A DNA stretch of 64,000 bases from Dugong dugon. Taxonomy: Eukaryota > Chordata > Mammalia > Sirenia > Dugongidae. The stretch is from positions 6,287,128 to 6,351,127 of the forward strand of contig CM057481.1 in assembly GCA_030035585.1 (NCBI GenBank). Direction: 5' to 3'. The position numbers were made by a program, and so were the translations under genes. Shown here piece by piece: positions 22,251 through 31,262 of this stretch (the stretch's first letter is position 1; the number at the start of each line of letters is the position of its first letter). A model generated the notes under the pieces. The model searched no databases. It saw only the letters and a list, made by a program, of their open reading frames with translations, and was not told the origin of the DNA.

Positions 22251-22673
22251 CCTCAAGGAAATAGCTCACATGGTTGTAGAGGCTGGCAAGTCCCAAGTCC
22301 ATGGGTCAGGCGTCAGGCTGGAAGCTTCACCTAACTCAGGTAGCTTCAGGGGCTGACGAATCCAGGATCAGCAGGTAAGATGTCAGGTTGCTGGCTTAAG
22401 TCCTAAGAACTGGAGTTCAGATCATGACGAGCCAGATGCAAGCTCCAGAGTGAGCAAAGGCCAGCGAGCTTTGCCGGGACACCCATATGTGCTAGATGCA
22501 GACAACATCCTCGAGGAAACTCCCCTTACAACTGATTGGCTGATCACATCAGATCACATCATGGAGGTGATTACATTATATCACAAAATCGAGGATAACT
22601 ACCTCGTTACATAACTGCCAAACCTCTGAGACTCATGGCCTAGCCAAGTTAACACACAACCTTAACCATCACA
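22141..22673 (-). mobile_element. ERVL-like solo LTR inside the Tigger relic
   Basis: On the minus strand it begins tgtgatggttaaggttgtgt and contains gttaacttggctaggccatg, then attggctgatcacatc in the antisense view. It ends in a segment ...ttctcagcttaagaca. Flanks ctggg and ccagg match imperfectly. It is the same family as the fragment at 7,571. There is no coding content. Confidence 0.75.
22182..22246. repeat. (TA)n(GA)n microsatellite in the LTR
   Basis: About 30 bases of alternating TA are followed by about 34 bases of GA. The LTR relative at 7,571 has only a few TA and GA units at the same place, so the array grew after insertion. Confidence 0.95.
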
Positions 22674-22741
22674 CCAGGTTACAAATGTCTGACTTACTAA
22701 CGACTTGTACTTGCCCTTTAATGTTATGTAAATTTTCAATC

Positions 22742-22867
22742 TGTGGTTGCCCTCACTCTGAAATGATGGAACCAACCCCTACTGGCAACAAATTCTTCAT
22801 CACAATCACCTTTACTTGCTGCACATGCAGCTTTTAAATCATTGAAAAAGCTTCGAGTCTTTTCTTG
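22742..22867 (-). pseudogene. Tigger transposase fragment (CENP-B-like DNA-binding domain)
   Basis: The minus strand has an open stretch of 42 codons reading KTRSFFNDLKAACAAS and then FVASRGWFHHF. The pattern ASRGWF plus an aromatic-basic pair is the signature of the second helix-turn-helix of Tigger/CENP-B transposases. Both ends of the frame are lost. It is only a remnant and makes no active enzyme. Confidence 0.75.
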
Positions 22868-22902
22868 CAGTAAAGTAAGGCTAAATAAGAATCATATGCA
22901 CC

Positions 22903-23284
22903 AAAAGAAAGACCAAAGACACCTTTGAATTACGGTGTTGGTGAAGAATATCAAGTATGAACAAATATGAACAAATCTGTCTTGGAAGAATTACAACCAT
23001 AATGCTCCTTAGAAGCTAGAATGGCAAGACTTTGTCTCATGTACTTTGGATATATTATGAGGAGGGACCGGTCTCTGGAGACGGACTTCATGCTTGGTAA
23101 AGTAGAGGGTCAGCAAAAAAGAGGAAGACCTTCAACGAGATGACTGACGCAGTGGCTGCAACAACGAGCTCAAGCATTGTAATCATTGTGATGATGGTGC
23201 GGGACTGGGCCATGTTTCATTCTGTTGTACACAGGGTCACTGTGAATCAGAACCAACTCCACGGCACCTAACAATAACAACATG
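22903..23284 (+). mobile_element. RTE (BovB-clade) LINE 3' end
   Basis: It matches 45,300-45,668: cctttgaattacggtgttgg, acaaatctgtcttggaagaa, gtagagggtcagcaaaaaag, and ccatgtttcattctgttgta. It ends gaaccaactccacggcac followed by ctaacaataacaac. The reading frame is destroyed. It sits within the Tigger relic. Confidence 0.88.
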
Positions 23285-23622
23285 CACCTGTCACTGACTT
23301 CCAACTATCACTTAAAGGGCCAGTTAGGCACTGCCTGTCTTTGGTATATGTGCAACTTTTTAAAGAAAATACTTAATGGTTTTCCAAAGTAGTTGTGTCA
23401 TTTTACATTGCCATAACCAACGCCCCACTTGCTCTACATTCTGGCCAACGTTGGGAAAGTCCGTCTTTTTAATTCTAATTGTTCTAATGGGTGTGCAGTG
23501 TTATCTCATTGTTGTTTTACTTGGAGTTCCCTGATAGCTAATGACGTTGAACACCTTTTCATGTACTTTTTTTGCCATCTGTGTCACTTCTTTTTGAAGT
23601 GTCTGTTCAAATGTTTTACCCA

Positions 23623-24276
23623 CTTAAAAGCTAGGGAGTGGCGATCTAAGATGCATCAATTGGTCCCAACCCACCTGGAGCACAGGAGGATGAAGAACAC
23701 CAAAGACACAAGGAAAATATCAGCCCAAGAGATAAAAGGACCACATAAACCAGAGACTCCATCAGCCTGAGACCAGAAGAACTAGATGGTGCCCATTCAC
23801 CTCCCTGACAGGGAACACAACAGAGAGTCCCTGACGGAGCAGGAGAAAAGTGGGGTGCAGAACTCAAATTCTAGTAAAAAGACCAGACTTAATGGTCTGA
23901 CTGAGACTGGAGGGATCCCAGAAGACATGGCCCCCGGACTCTCTGTTAGCCCAAAACTAAAGCCATTCCCAAAGCCAACTCTTTAGACAAAGATTAGACT
24001 GGACTATAAGACATAAAATGATACTTGTGAAGAGTGTGCTTCTTAGCTCAAGTAGATACATGAGTCTAAATGGGCAGCTCCTGTCTGGAGGCTAGATGAG
24101 AACGCAGAAAGGGACAGGAGCTGGTTGAATGGACACAGGAAATCCGGGGTGGGAAGGAGTATGCTGTCACAGTATAGGGAGAGCAAGTAGGGTCATGTAA
24201 TAATCTGTGTATAAATTTTTGTATGAGAAACTAACTTGAACTGTAAACTTTCACTTAAAACACAATAAAAAAAAGA
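23623..24276 (+). mobile_element. L1 3'UTR-only insertion, plus strand, 15-bp duplication
   Basis: It is flanked by caaatgttttaccca at 23,608-23,622 and 24,277-24,291 and ends in aaaacacaataaaaaaaa. It is homologous, in reverse, to the L1 3'UTR at 48.2-49.0 kb (gatctaagatgcatcaattgg, aactagatggtgcccattc, atggcccccggactct), but it belongs to a different subfamily. The 113-codon open frame ending at 23,770 starts in old L1 and reads into it, so it is not a gene. Confidence 0.93.
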
Positions 24277-25043
24277 CAAATGTTTTACCCATATTTGTTT
24301 TTTTTTATGTGTGTGTGTCTTTTTGTAAGAGTTCTTTGTATGTTCTCGGTACAAGTCTTTTATCAGATATATGTGTTACAGATATTTATGTCATTATATG
24401 ATATTGTCTTTTGAAGAGAATTTTTAAATTTTGGTTCATGCTTCTTGTTCCTTTCTGAGAAATTTTGGTCTACCCTAAGATTGAAAAGATTTTTTTCTCT
24501 ATGTTTTATTTTGGGAGTTTTACGGTTTTAGGCCAAAATATGATCTATTTTGAGTTAATATTTGAATATGGTATAAAGGAAAGGTCACCGTTCATTTTTC
24601 CTCCCATACAGATATCTAGTTGTTCCAGCATTATTTATTGAAAAGACTTTCTCTTCCCCATTGACTGCCTCAGCACCCTGTCAAAAATCAATTGATCATT
24701 TATATGTGTGTCTATTTCTGGACTCCCTATTCTGTTCCTGTGACTCATTTGTCTATCTTTTCCCCAATAACACACTCTCTTGATTACTGTGGCTTTATAG
24801 TTGGTCTTGAAATCAAGTAGTGTGAGTTCTCCAAATTTTTACTTCTTTAGTAAAATTGCCTTGACTATTTTAGTTTATTTGCATTTCATATAAATCTTAG
24901 AATTAGTTTTTCAATTTCTGCGTAAGGGTCCTGCTGGGATTTTGATTGAGATTGCATTGAATCTTTAAATTGATTTGGAGAGAATTGACAGTTTAACAGT
25001 ATTGAAACTCCCAATCCATGAACATGCTATTTCATTCCGTTTA

Positions 25044-25501
25044 CAGTTGACCCTCCATATCCATGGGTTCCGCATCCAAGGATTCAACCAACTACAGATA
25101 GAAAATATTAAAAAAAATCCAAAAAGCAAAACTTCAGTTTGCCATTTGCCAAGCACTATGCTGAATCTATGCGAATGGGATGATGTGTAGGCATCCCCGG
25201 CTGTAGCCTTCCGCTATCTCAGACATCCTCAGTCTCTCTCCAGCACCATTGTTTGAGCATTGTTTGCCTCACGTCTTGTCATTATTCCCTACACAATACA
25301 GTGTTACAACTATTTGCCTAGCATTTCCATCGCATTAGGTGTTATAAGTAATCTACAGATGATTTAAAGTATATGAGAGGATGTGAGAAGGTTATATGCA
25401 AATATTATGCCATTTTATATAAGGGACATGAGCATCCACGGACTTTGGTATCCTCGGGGGATCCTGGAACCAGTCCCCCCCAGATAACCGAGGGATGACT
25501 G
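25044..25501. mobile_element. Tigger/MER2-type non-autonomous DNA transposon
   Basis: Termini are cagttgaccctccatatcc at 25,044 and the complementary ataaccgagggatgactg at 25,501. TA lies outside each end (ta before 25,044, ta after 25,501). The interior has ttataagtaatctacagatg and tataagggacatgagcatcc, common to this family. It interrupts L1 copy C. A second copy lies at 54,383. Confidence 0.88.
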
Positions 25502-25860
25502 TACTTAGTTCTTCTTTAATTTCTTTCTGCAAGTTTTTGTAGTTTTCAGTGTAAAGATCTTGCCTATATGTCATGGTTTTGGATAGTACAGTAAATGGAA
25601 TTGTACTCTTAATTTCATTTTGCAGCTGTTGATGGTTAGTGTTATAAATAGTACCGATTTTTGTATATTGTCCTTGTATCCTTTGTCCTTGCTGAATTCA
25701 CTTATTAGTTCTGGTAGCCCTTTTTTTTTTTGAAGATTCCTTAAGCTTTTCTATACACATGATCATGTCATGTGTGAATAAAGACAGTTTTACTTCTTTC
25801 TGATCTTTATTTAAAGTGTATCTCTTATCTTTTGTTTTATTAATCCAGTCCGACAATCCA

Positions 25861-26518
25861 TCTTTTGAGTATTTGTTTACAATACAGGATAATAAACCCA
25901 CTTCCCACCACTACCATCCTGCCTTCTGTGTTACTGTTGACATGCGATTCAAACACCCATAAGACCCTATTAGTGGTTATGTAGCAACAATGGTAATGGT
26001 GAGGCAGCAGTTCATTTTCTCAATTAATTATTAGGCACCTGCTGTGTGTAAGCACTGGGCATAGGCAGTAGTGGTGACGGTAGTAGGAATAGTTTATTTT
26101 TTCAGTAAATAATTATCATGTCCCTCCTCTGGGGCTCTCCAGGCATCGGGATTGCAATGGTAAGGAAGACAGCATAGTCCTTGTCTTCAAGGAGAAAGGG
26201 AAAAATCAAGTAAACTGAAAAATATAAATCAACATAAATATTGATCAGAAATAATTCATTCAGGTATTTCTCTAGATCAAGGACTAAATTCCAAATAGTT
26301 TTGCACAACCACCAAAATAACTGCTTCAAAATGGAGCCGTCAATATGGCCTTCTAAGTGCCCCATTCATTTTGTGAATTGATTAATAAACTGGAGTCCTT
26401 CGCAATGGCTGACAAGATCGAAACCGGGGCTTCTGTTTCTTCCTCTCTCTCTGGAGCTGCCTGGATTCCCCGTGAGCAGCTGTTTCCCAAGGCAATCAGC
26501 TCCTCCTAGAAATGGAAA
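25861..26518 (-). repeat. Probable L2 fragment (about 26,020-26,200) in single-copy DNA
   Basis: The segment ttattaggcacctgctgtgt, then aagcactgggcataggcag, and later ggaagacagcatagtccttg and tcttcaaggag, is antisense to the L2 3' end. The rest of the interval shows no gene. Confidence 0.55.
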
Positions 26519-26722
26519 GGAATCTGGGTGGTGCATATGGTTAACATGCTCAGCTGCTTTTCGAAAGCTTGGAGGTTCAAGTCCACTCAGAGGTGCCACA
26601 GAAGAAAGGCCTGGCTATCTATTTCAGAAAAAATTGGCCATTGAAAACCCTGTGGAGCACAGTTTTCTCTGACACACGTGGGGTCGCCATGAGTGGGAAT
26701 TGACTTGAGGGTCACTGGTAGG
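26519..26722 (+). mobile_element. AfroSINE variant (gtccctgggtggtg head type)
   Basis: The head reads tctgggtggtgcatatggtt with B box ggttcaagtccact, followed by aggcctggctatctattt and a tail gccatgagtgggaattgactt. It is flanked by aatggaaa on both sides (26,511 and 26,723). It is the same subtype as 29,938 and resembles the middle part of the tRNA-Gly SINEs. Confidence 0.88.
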
Positions 26723-27244
26723 AATGGAAAAGTGCCCACCAGGATCCCCCAGCCACCCCTTTCTCCCATTGCTCAGCCTCAGAGGAGCCAAAAGGTGTCA
26801 TCAAAGGAGGAAGTTTCTGTAACACCCGGAGATGGGAAGCCATTTGGCTCTCTCTGTTACTTCAGAGTGAAAATTAAGTCATAGGATGTCCCTTTCTGTG
26901 AGTGACTGAATAAAAGACCAAGAGAAAACCTCCCCTTGTCCTCCAACTAAAAGTAACCGCATGCTGGGAAGGACTCTCTTCCTTGGCCCCTCCTGCGGTA
27001 GCCCAAAGACGTCTCAGCAGGACAGGCAGGTGGGGAACCGACAAGGTGAGGGCCATTATTCCCACCTCTCAGCTTCTGGCAATGCTCGCTGTCTCCACGT
27101 GGAGAGAAAGCCTCTTAATTGGAAAGGAAATAACATAGATTTTCAACTTCTCTGGTTCATGATCCTGCTTTACTTTTTCTGACTGAACTGAAATTTTCCC
27201 TGGCTTTGCGTCCTCTGAGTAAACATATCAGTCTATAGGAATTT
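26723..27244. other. Single-copy DNA
   Basis: No gene or named repeat is recognised. Short open frames on both strands lack domains. Confidence 0.45.
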
Positions 27245-27895
27245 CTTTTTAATATTTTATTGGATTTTCGGTGAAAACGTACACAGCAAAGCCCTCTCCC
27301 GTTCAATGATTTCTGCACATGATTTTCAGAGACCTTGATTGCGGCCTTCGCGTTAGGTCCTCATTCTCACTGTTTCTGTTCTAGTTGTTTCCATTCCCAT
27401 TAACTCAGTCCCCTGAACTTCTCATTGATGCTTTACAGTAACTGTTGTCCATTGGTCTCATCTTGATAATTTTTTAAAAGAGCGCAGTACTCAAGGGTGA
27501 CTTTCTTTCCTTTTTGAGCTAACCTGCTGTTTCATTAAAAGGTGACTTCAGGGGAGAGTTTCATTTCAAGGTTTAAAGAGGATCTCAGGCTAAGTCTCAG
27601 AGATTCCTCCAGTCTCAGTGGGTCCAATAAGCCTGGATTCTTGAAGAATTTGAAGTTCTGTTCTGCATTTTTCTCCCTTCCTATCAGGATCCACCTACTG
27701 TGTCCCTGATGAGAACGTTCAGTAGTGGTAGCCAGGAGCCATCTAGGCCTTCTGGTCTCAAGGTGGAGCAGGCAGTTGTTCATGGAGATAATTAGTCCTG
27801 TAGTTCAGTTCCTTCTCCAGTTCTTGGGTTTCCTTCTTTCTCTTTTGCTCTCGATGAACAGTGTATCTTAAGTCCATAGGCATTTACCCAACCCC
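27245..27895 (-). mobile_element. L1 3'UTR fragment, older subfamily
   Basis: It matches the layout of the L1 3'UTR at 48.2-49.0 kb with strong divergence: ccaggagccatctaggcctt, gataattagtcct, then gtgtatcttaagtccatagg. The left end tattttattggattttcggt is the antisense 3' end. Protein-like frames here are antisense shadows. Confidence 0.75.
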
Positions 27896-28089
27896 CTTTT
27901 GTGGGAAGTGGGCTCTTTTTGGTGCTGCAGGAAGTACGTAAGTGTGAACTTTGCACTAAAGGATCTTGCTGTCTAGATGGCAGGGGTAAAATTAATTCAT
28001 TCCATAAAGCTTGATTGATTTTGCATAGATCTCTAGGACCTGGGATAAAACTGGGAATACAAGAGAGGATGCTGCTCTTCCTTGAGAGA

Positions 28090-28280
28090 CAGGGGTTGGC
28101 AAACTAAGGCCCTTGGGCCAAATCCAGTCCTTGTCTGTTTGTACCACCTCTCAAGCTAAGAACGGTTTTATATTTTTAAAGGGTTGTTTAAAAAAAAAAA
28201 AAATTAGCAGAGATCATATGTGGCTCCTAAAGCCAAAAATACTATCTTCCCCTTTCCAGAAAAGTTTGCCAGTTCTGCTC
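28090..28280. mobile_element. hAT-Charlie-type non-autonomous DNA transposon
   Basis: The left end is caggggttggcaaactaagg, with gggccaaatccagtccttg next. The right end is aaaagtttgccagttctg, complementary to the left terminus. The interior has ctcctaaagccaaaaatac. This is the common short mammalian hAT MITE pattern; I do not fix the subfamily name. Confidence 0.75.
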
Positions 28281-28309
28281 TTGGGTGTTTATCCCAAAGC
28301 TTTCTTTTC

Positions 28310-28460
28310 CATAAAATGGCTGCGAGTATGGGCTCAGTATTCGACTGCCTTGGGTTCGAATGCTGACTTGGCAACTTACTACGCAGTCCTGGACCAGTCG
28401 CTTTCTTCCCTGAGCTTTAGCGTCTTTGTCTGTCAAAAGGAAATACTAATAGTCAGATGA
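28310..28460 (+). repeat. MIR SINE
   Basis: It contains tgccttgggttcgaatgctg, acttggcaacttactacgc, gaccagtcgctttcttccc and agctttagcgtctttgtctg, the MIR core in sense orientation. Confidence 0.85.
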
Positions 28461-29698
28461 CAGATATACCTGGAGTGTAATATGTCAGAAACTTCTAGGT
28501 ACCGGGGATGAAGTCAGATAAGAAACATAAATAAATGAGATAGTTTCACATTCCAACAAAACCATGATTTGAAGATACAGAGCAGGTAGTAGACGCAAGA
28601 TGGTGTACGTAGTCGGGGTGTGTCTGTGTGTGTTAAGAAAATGATTCCAGAACGAGAGGAACGGTCGAACGGTCGAATGGTCGAATGTGGCTAGGTGGCG
28701 AAGTGAGGTGAGGCCAGAAATCGGCCGCTGGCTTTGGCAAGATGTGGTTTGCTGGTCGCCTTTCCAGGGAGATGCTGCTAAGTAGCCTCTGACCTTCGTG
28801 TGTTTATAATTAAGTGGGAAAAGGGTAATGATTCTGGCTTGTTTAAAAATCTAGAATAAGGATCTAGAACGAACATTTAAGGGAAATCCTATAGCTAGGC
28901 TAAATTAAAAAAAAAAATTTGTAAGTAATTTTTATTTTACAACTCCAATAATTGCATTATAAAACATAGGAAAACGAGGAAGACAGAAGTGACTGCTGAT
29001 CATTTTCGTTTGTTCCTAAGATGTGCTGCAGTATTCCAGAGTGACCCTGTTCTTGGCGTGCCCATTAGACAGCTTTTTCAATTCAAGTTCTTTACGTATG
29101 GGAAAACAAAAGTGACCCAGTCAGACGAGTCCAGTGACTTTTAAATACACATAACAGCCAGTGTTTACAGCATTTCAAGCTGATTAGAATGGAACTCTCC
29201 TTCTGGGTTTGACACAGAAACTGTTCTCCTGAGCTTCTTTTCCGCTTTTCCATTTATCACAGAGATTTCTCATCTTGTTGCTAATCTGCAGCCTTCAGAG
29301 AAAACTCCTGCCACAAGGCACTGCCTCAGTGGGGAGAAAAAGCCTGCACTGTTTCCCCAGGATAGGAAGGAAAAATAAAAGCCAACCCCTATTGATTCGC
29401 ATTACTCAGACAGAGCGATGCCTTTAACGCTCCGGAGTGAAAGTTTTTATATGTGAGAAGGATTACCAACATCGTGCTGCCACTGTCCTTGATGTGCCCC
29501 AGAAATATTACAGTAGAAGTTATTAAAGAATAAATTGTGGAAAGCTGCTGCTCTAACCGGAGCAGCTTGTCACTTTGCCCCCAACCAATTTATGTAGCGG
29601 CGGATTTTCTTTCTTCCTTTCCTTGTGAAGTTTGTTAGCTTTTGGAAACTTTTTTTTTTTTTTTTTTTTTTTTAATTAGAAAGAGGTGTGAGAGTAGA
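28461..29698. other. Single-copy segment; small octamer repeat and possible conserved block
   Basis: No gene is seen. At 28,661-28,687 an 8-bp unit (acggtcga) repeats three times. From 28,800 to 29,640 no transposon is recognisable, ending with a poly-T run (29,651-29,673). This low-repeat block is a candidate for non-coding conservation only. Confidence 0.4.
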
Positions 29699-29905
29699 AG
29701 GAGCCTGGTGGCACAGTGGTTAAAGGGCTCAGCTGTGGACTGAAAGGTAGGTGGTTCTAACCCACCAGCTGCTCTGCAGGAGAAAGATGTGGCAGTCTGC
29801 TTCCCCTAAGATTTACAGGCTTGGAAGCCCTATGGGGGCAGTTCTACTCTGTCCTACAGGGTCGCTAGGAGTTGAAATCAACTAGATGGCAATGCGTGAG
29901 GGCTG
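29699..29905 (+). mobile_element. AfroSINE (long form)
   Basis: Head aggagcctggtggcacagtgg, B box ggttctaaccc, middle gagaaagatgtggcagtctgc, tail gttgaaatcaactagatggc. It lies just downstream of a poly-T run. Confidence 0.94.
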
Positions 29906-29937
29906 GTGAGAGTAGATTGGCAACCCCTTTCAATTCA

Positions 29938-30150
29938 GGGTCCCTGGGTGGTGTAAATGGTTAACCTGCTCAGCTGCTAACTGAAAGGGTGGAGGTTAGA
30001 GTTCATCCAGAGGCACCTCGGAATAAAGGCCTGGTGATCTAACGCTGACAAATCAGCCACTGAAAACACTATGGGGCACAGTTCTATTCTGACACATGTG
30101 GTCACCATGTGTTGGAATTGACTTCACGGCAACTTGTTTTGCTTTCAGTT
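29938..30150 (+). mobile_element. AfroSINE variant (gtccctgggtggtg head type)
   Basis: Head gggtccctgggtggtgtaaa, B-box region ggttagagttcatcc, then aaaggcctggtgatctaac and tail ttggaattgacttcacggc. It lies 33 bp from the preceding AfroSINE of a different subtype, so the pair arose by two insertions. Confidence 0.9.
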
Positions 30151-30264
30151 CAGGACAGCAGATGAGCCCAGCCTTCAGAAACAACGGCACCATCTAGGCT
30201 TCTGTGTCCGTCTTGCACACTCACAGTCTCGTCTGAGCCCCCCAGAAACGCTGACAGTGACTTT

Positions 30265-30350
30265 CATCCCGTTTTACAGATGAGGAAGCTGGACCTCAGA
30301 GAGGTCATGAGGCAGCCAAGGTCACACTGCTAATTGGCTACCTACCCGGG
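30265..30350 (-). repeat. MIR fragment
   Basis: Antisense MIR core: cccgttttacagatgagga, cagagaggtcatgaggcag, ccaaggtcacactgctaat. Confidence 0.75.
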
Positions 30351-30479
30351 GACGTGAAACCGACACACATTACTCAAAGGCCGGTGATTTCCACTTAGAG
30401 CAAGGCAGCCTCTGTGTCCAGCGAGAGGGAAGGTTAAAAGTGTTTAAAATCTGGAAACCGACGAAATAGGAGGAAATCA

Positions 30480-30690
30480 CGCGCTCTGGGGCTGTGCGTT
30501 CCTCAGCTTTCCCCTGAGCCAGAAATTGTTCGGGCACCGCTGGGGATCTGAAAACTTTCTCTGGCACCTGGGCTTGGTGTCCGCCGAGGAGGCGAGCTGT
30601 GTGACTCGCGGTGAAATTACACAGATGGAAACCAGGCAGCGCTGGGTGCGGGCGCGCGCTCTCTCCTCCCTTGCCCAAATTCAGCTTCAT
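30480..30690. other. Small GC/CpG-rich block
   Basis: CpGs cluster in tgtccgccgaggaggcgagc and gggtgcgggcgcgcgctctc, in contrast to AT-rich surroundings. Open frames on both strands have no domain. It is too short to call a CpG-island promoter. Confidence 0.4.
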
Positions 30691-31009
30691 ATAACCGGCT
30701 TCCTGGGGAGGCTGAAGGTTTGCAGGGGTCAGCTAGCATTTCCTAACAGCTCTCCAGAATGCCTGGAGCGTACAGTTCCCTTTCCCAAGTGATGCCCAAC
30801 ACAGTCACCGCTGAATAGCCCAAAAGATTTTTCTAAATTTGAATTGCTTTATTTTGCTGTTCATATTAGCCGGAAAGACATCGCATAATGCTGTCTTTCT
30901 TCCAACTGTTTTGGTCCTTGATTTTATAGATTCTCAGGCAAGGAATGTGCAAATGTTACCTTATTATTTTTAAGTAGCGTTATTAGCTGTACTTCTTATA
31001 ACAATCGCT

Positions 31010-31262
31010 AATATTTATTATGTGTTTACTGTAGTACAGGCATTGTGCTAAGAACTTTATGTGCATTATTTGATTTAACCCCTGAAATACATAGTCCTGT
31101 GATATAGAAACTTATCATTCCTTTTATACAGATAGGAAAATGGAAACTCAGAGAGGTCAAGTAACTTGCCCTAGGCCACACAGCCAGTCAATGGTGCAGT
31201 CAGGATGTGGAATCGGGCAGTGTGACTGCACACCCCACGTTCCTGATCACCATGCCGTACTG
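31010..31262 (-). repeat. MIR SINE, nearly full length
   Basis: Antisense order: aatatttattatgtgttta, caggcattgtgctaagaac, ggaaactcagagaggtcaag, gccacacagccagtcaatgg, aatcgggcagtgtgactgca. This is a complete MIR in reverse. Confidence 0.88.

Larger units (their letters stand above)
22126..23337 (-). mobile_element. TcMar-Tigger DNA transposon relic, interrupted by an LTR and an RTE
   Basis: The ends read caggcagtccctggg at 22,126 and cactgcctg at 23,329-23,337, short inverted termini with a TA before the left one. It interrupts L1 copy C. Inside, a CENP-B-like transposase fragment is readable at 22,742-22,867. The left terminus continues across the LTR (ggg, then gttacaaatgtc), which shows the LTR went into the transposon. 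Confidence 0.75.
20430..25860 (-). mobile_element. Ancient L1 (copy C), 3'UTR to RT, host of a nest of insertions
   Basis: L1 pieces on the minus strand appear in order at about 20,430-20,638, 21,150-21,203, 21,364-21,731, 21,940-22,125, 23,338-23,622, 24,277-25,043 and 25,502-25,860. Together they run from the L1 3'UTR through the ORF2 C-terminal region to a decayed RT segment near 25,740-25,830. High divergence and loss of all frames fit an old L1M-type element. Each gap is filled by a younger element listed separately. Confidence 0.85.

Noticed and set aside
23429-23770. 113-codon plus-strand frame
   Set aside because: It starts in ancient antisense L1 and reads across a target-site duplication into an L1 3'UTR insertion.
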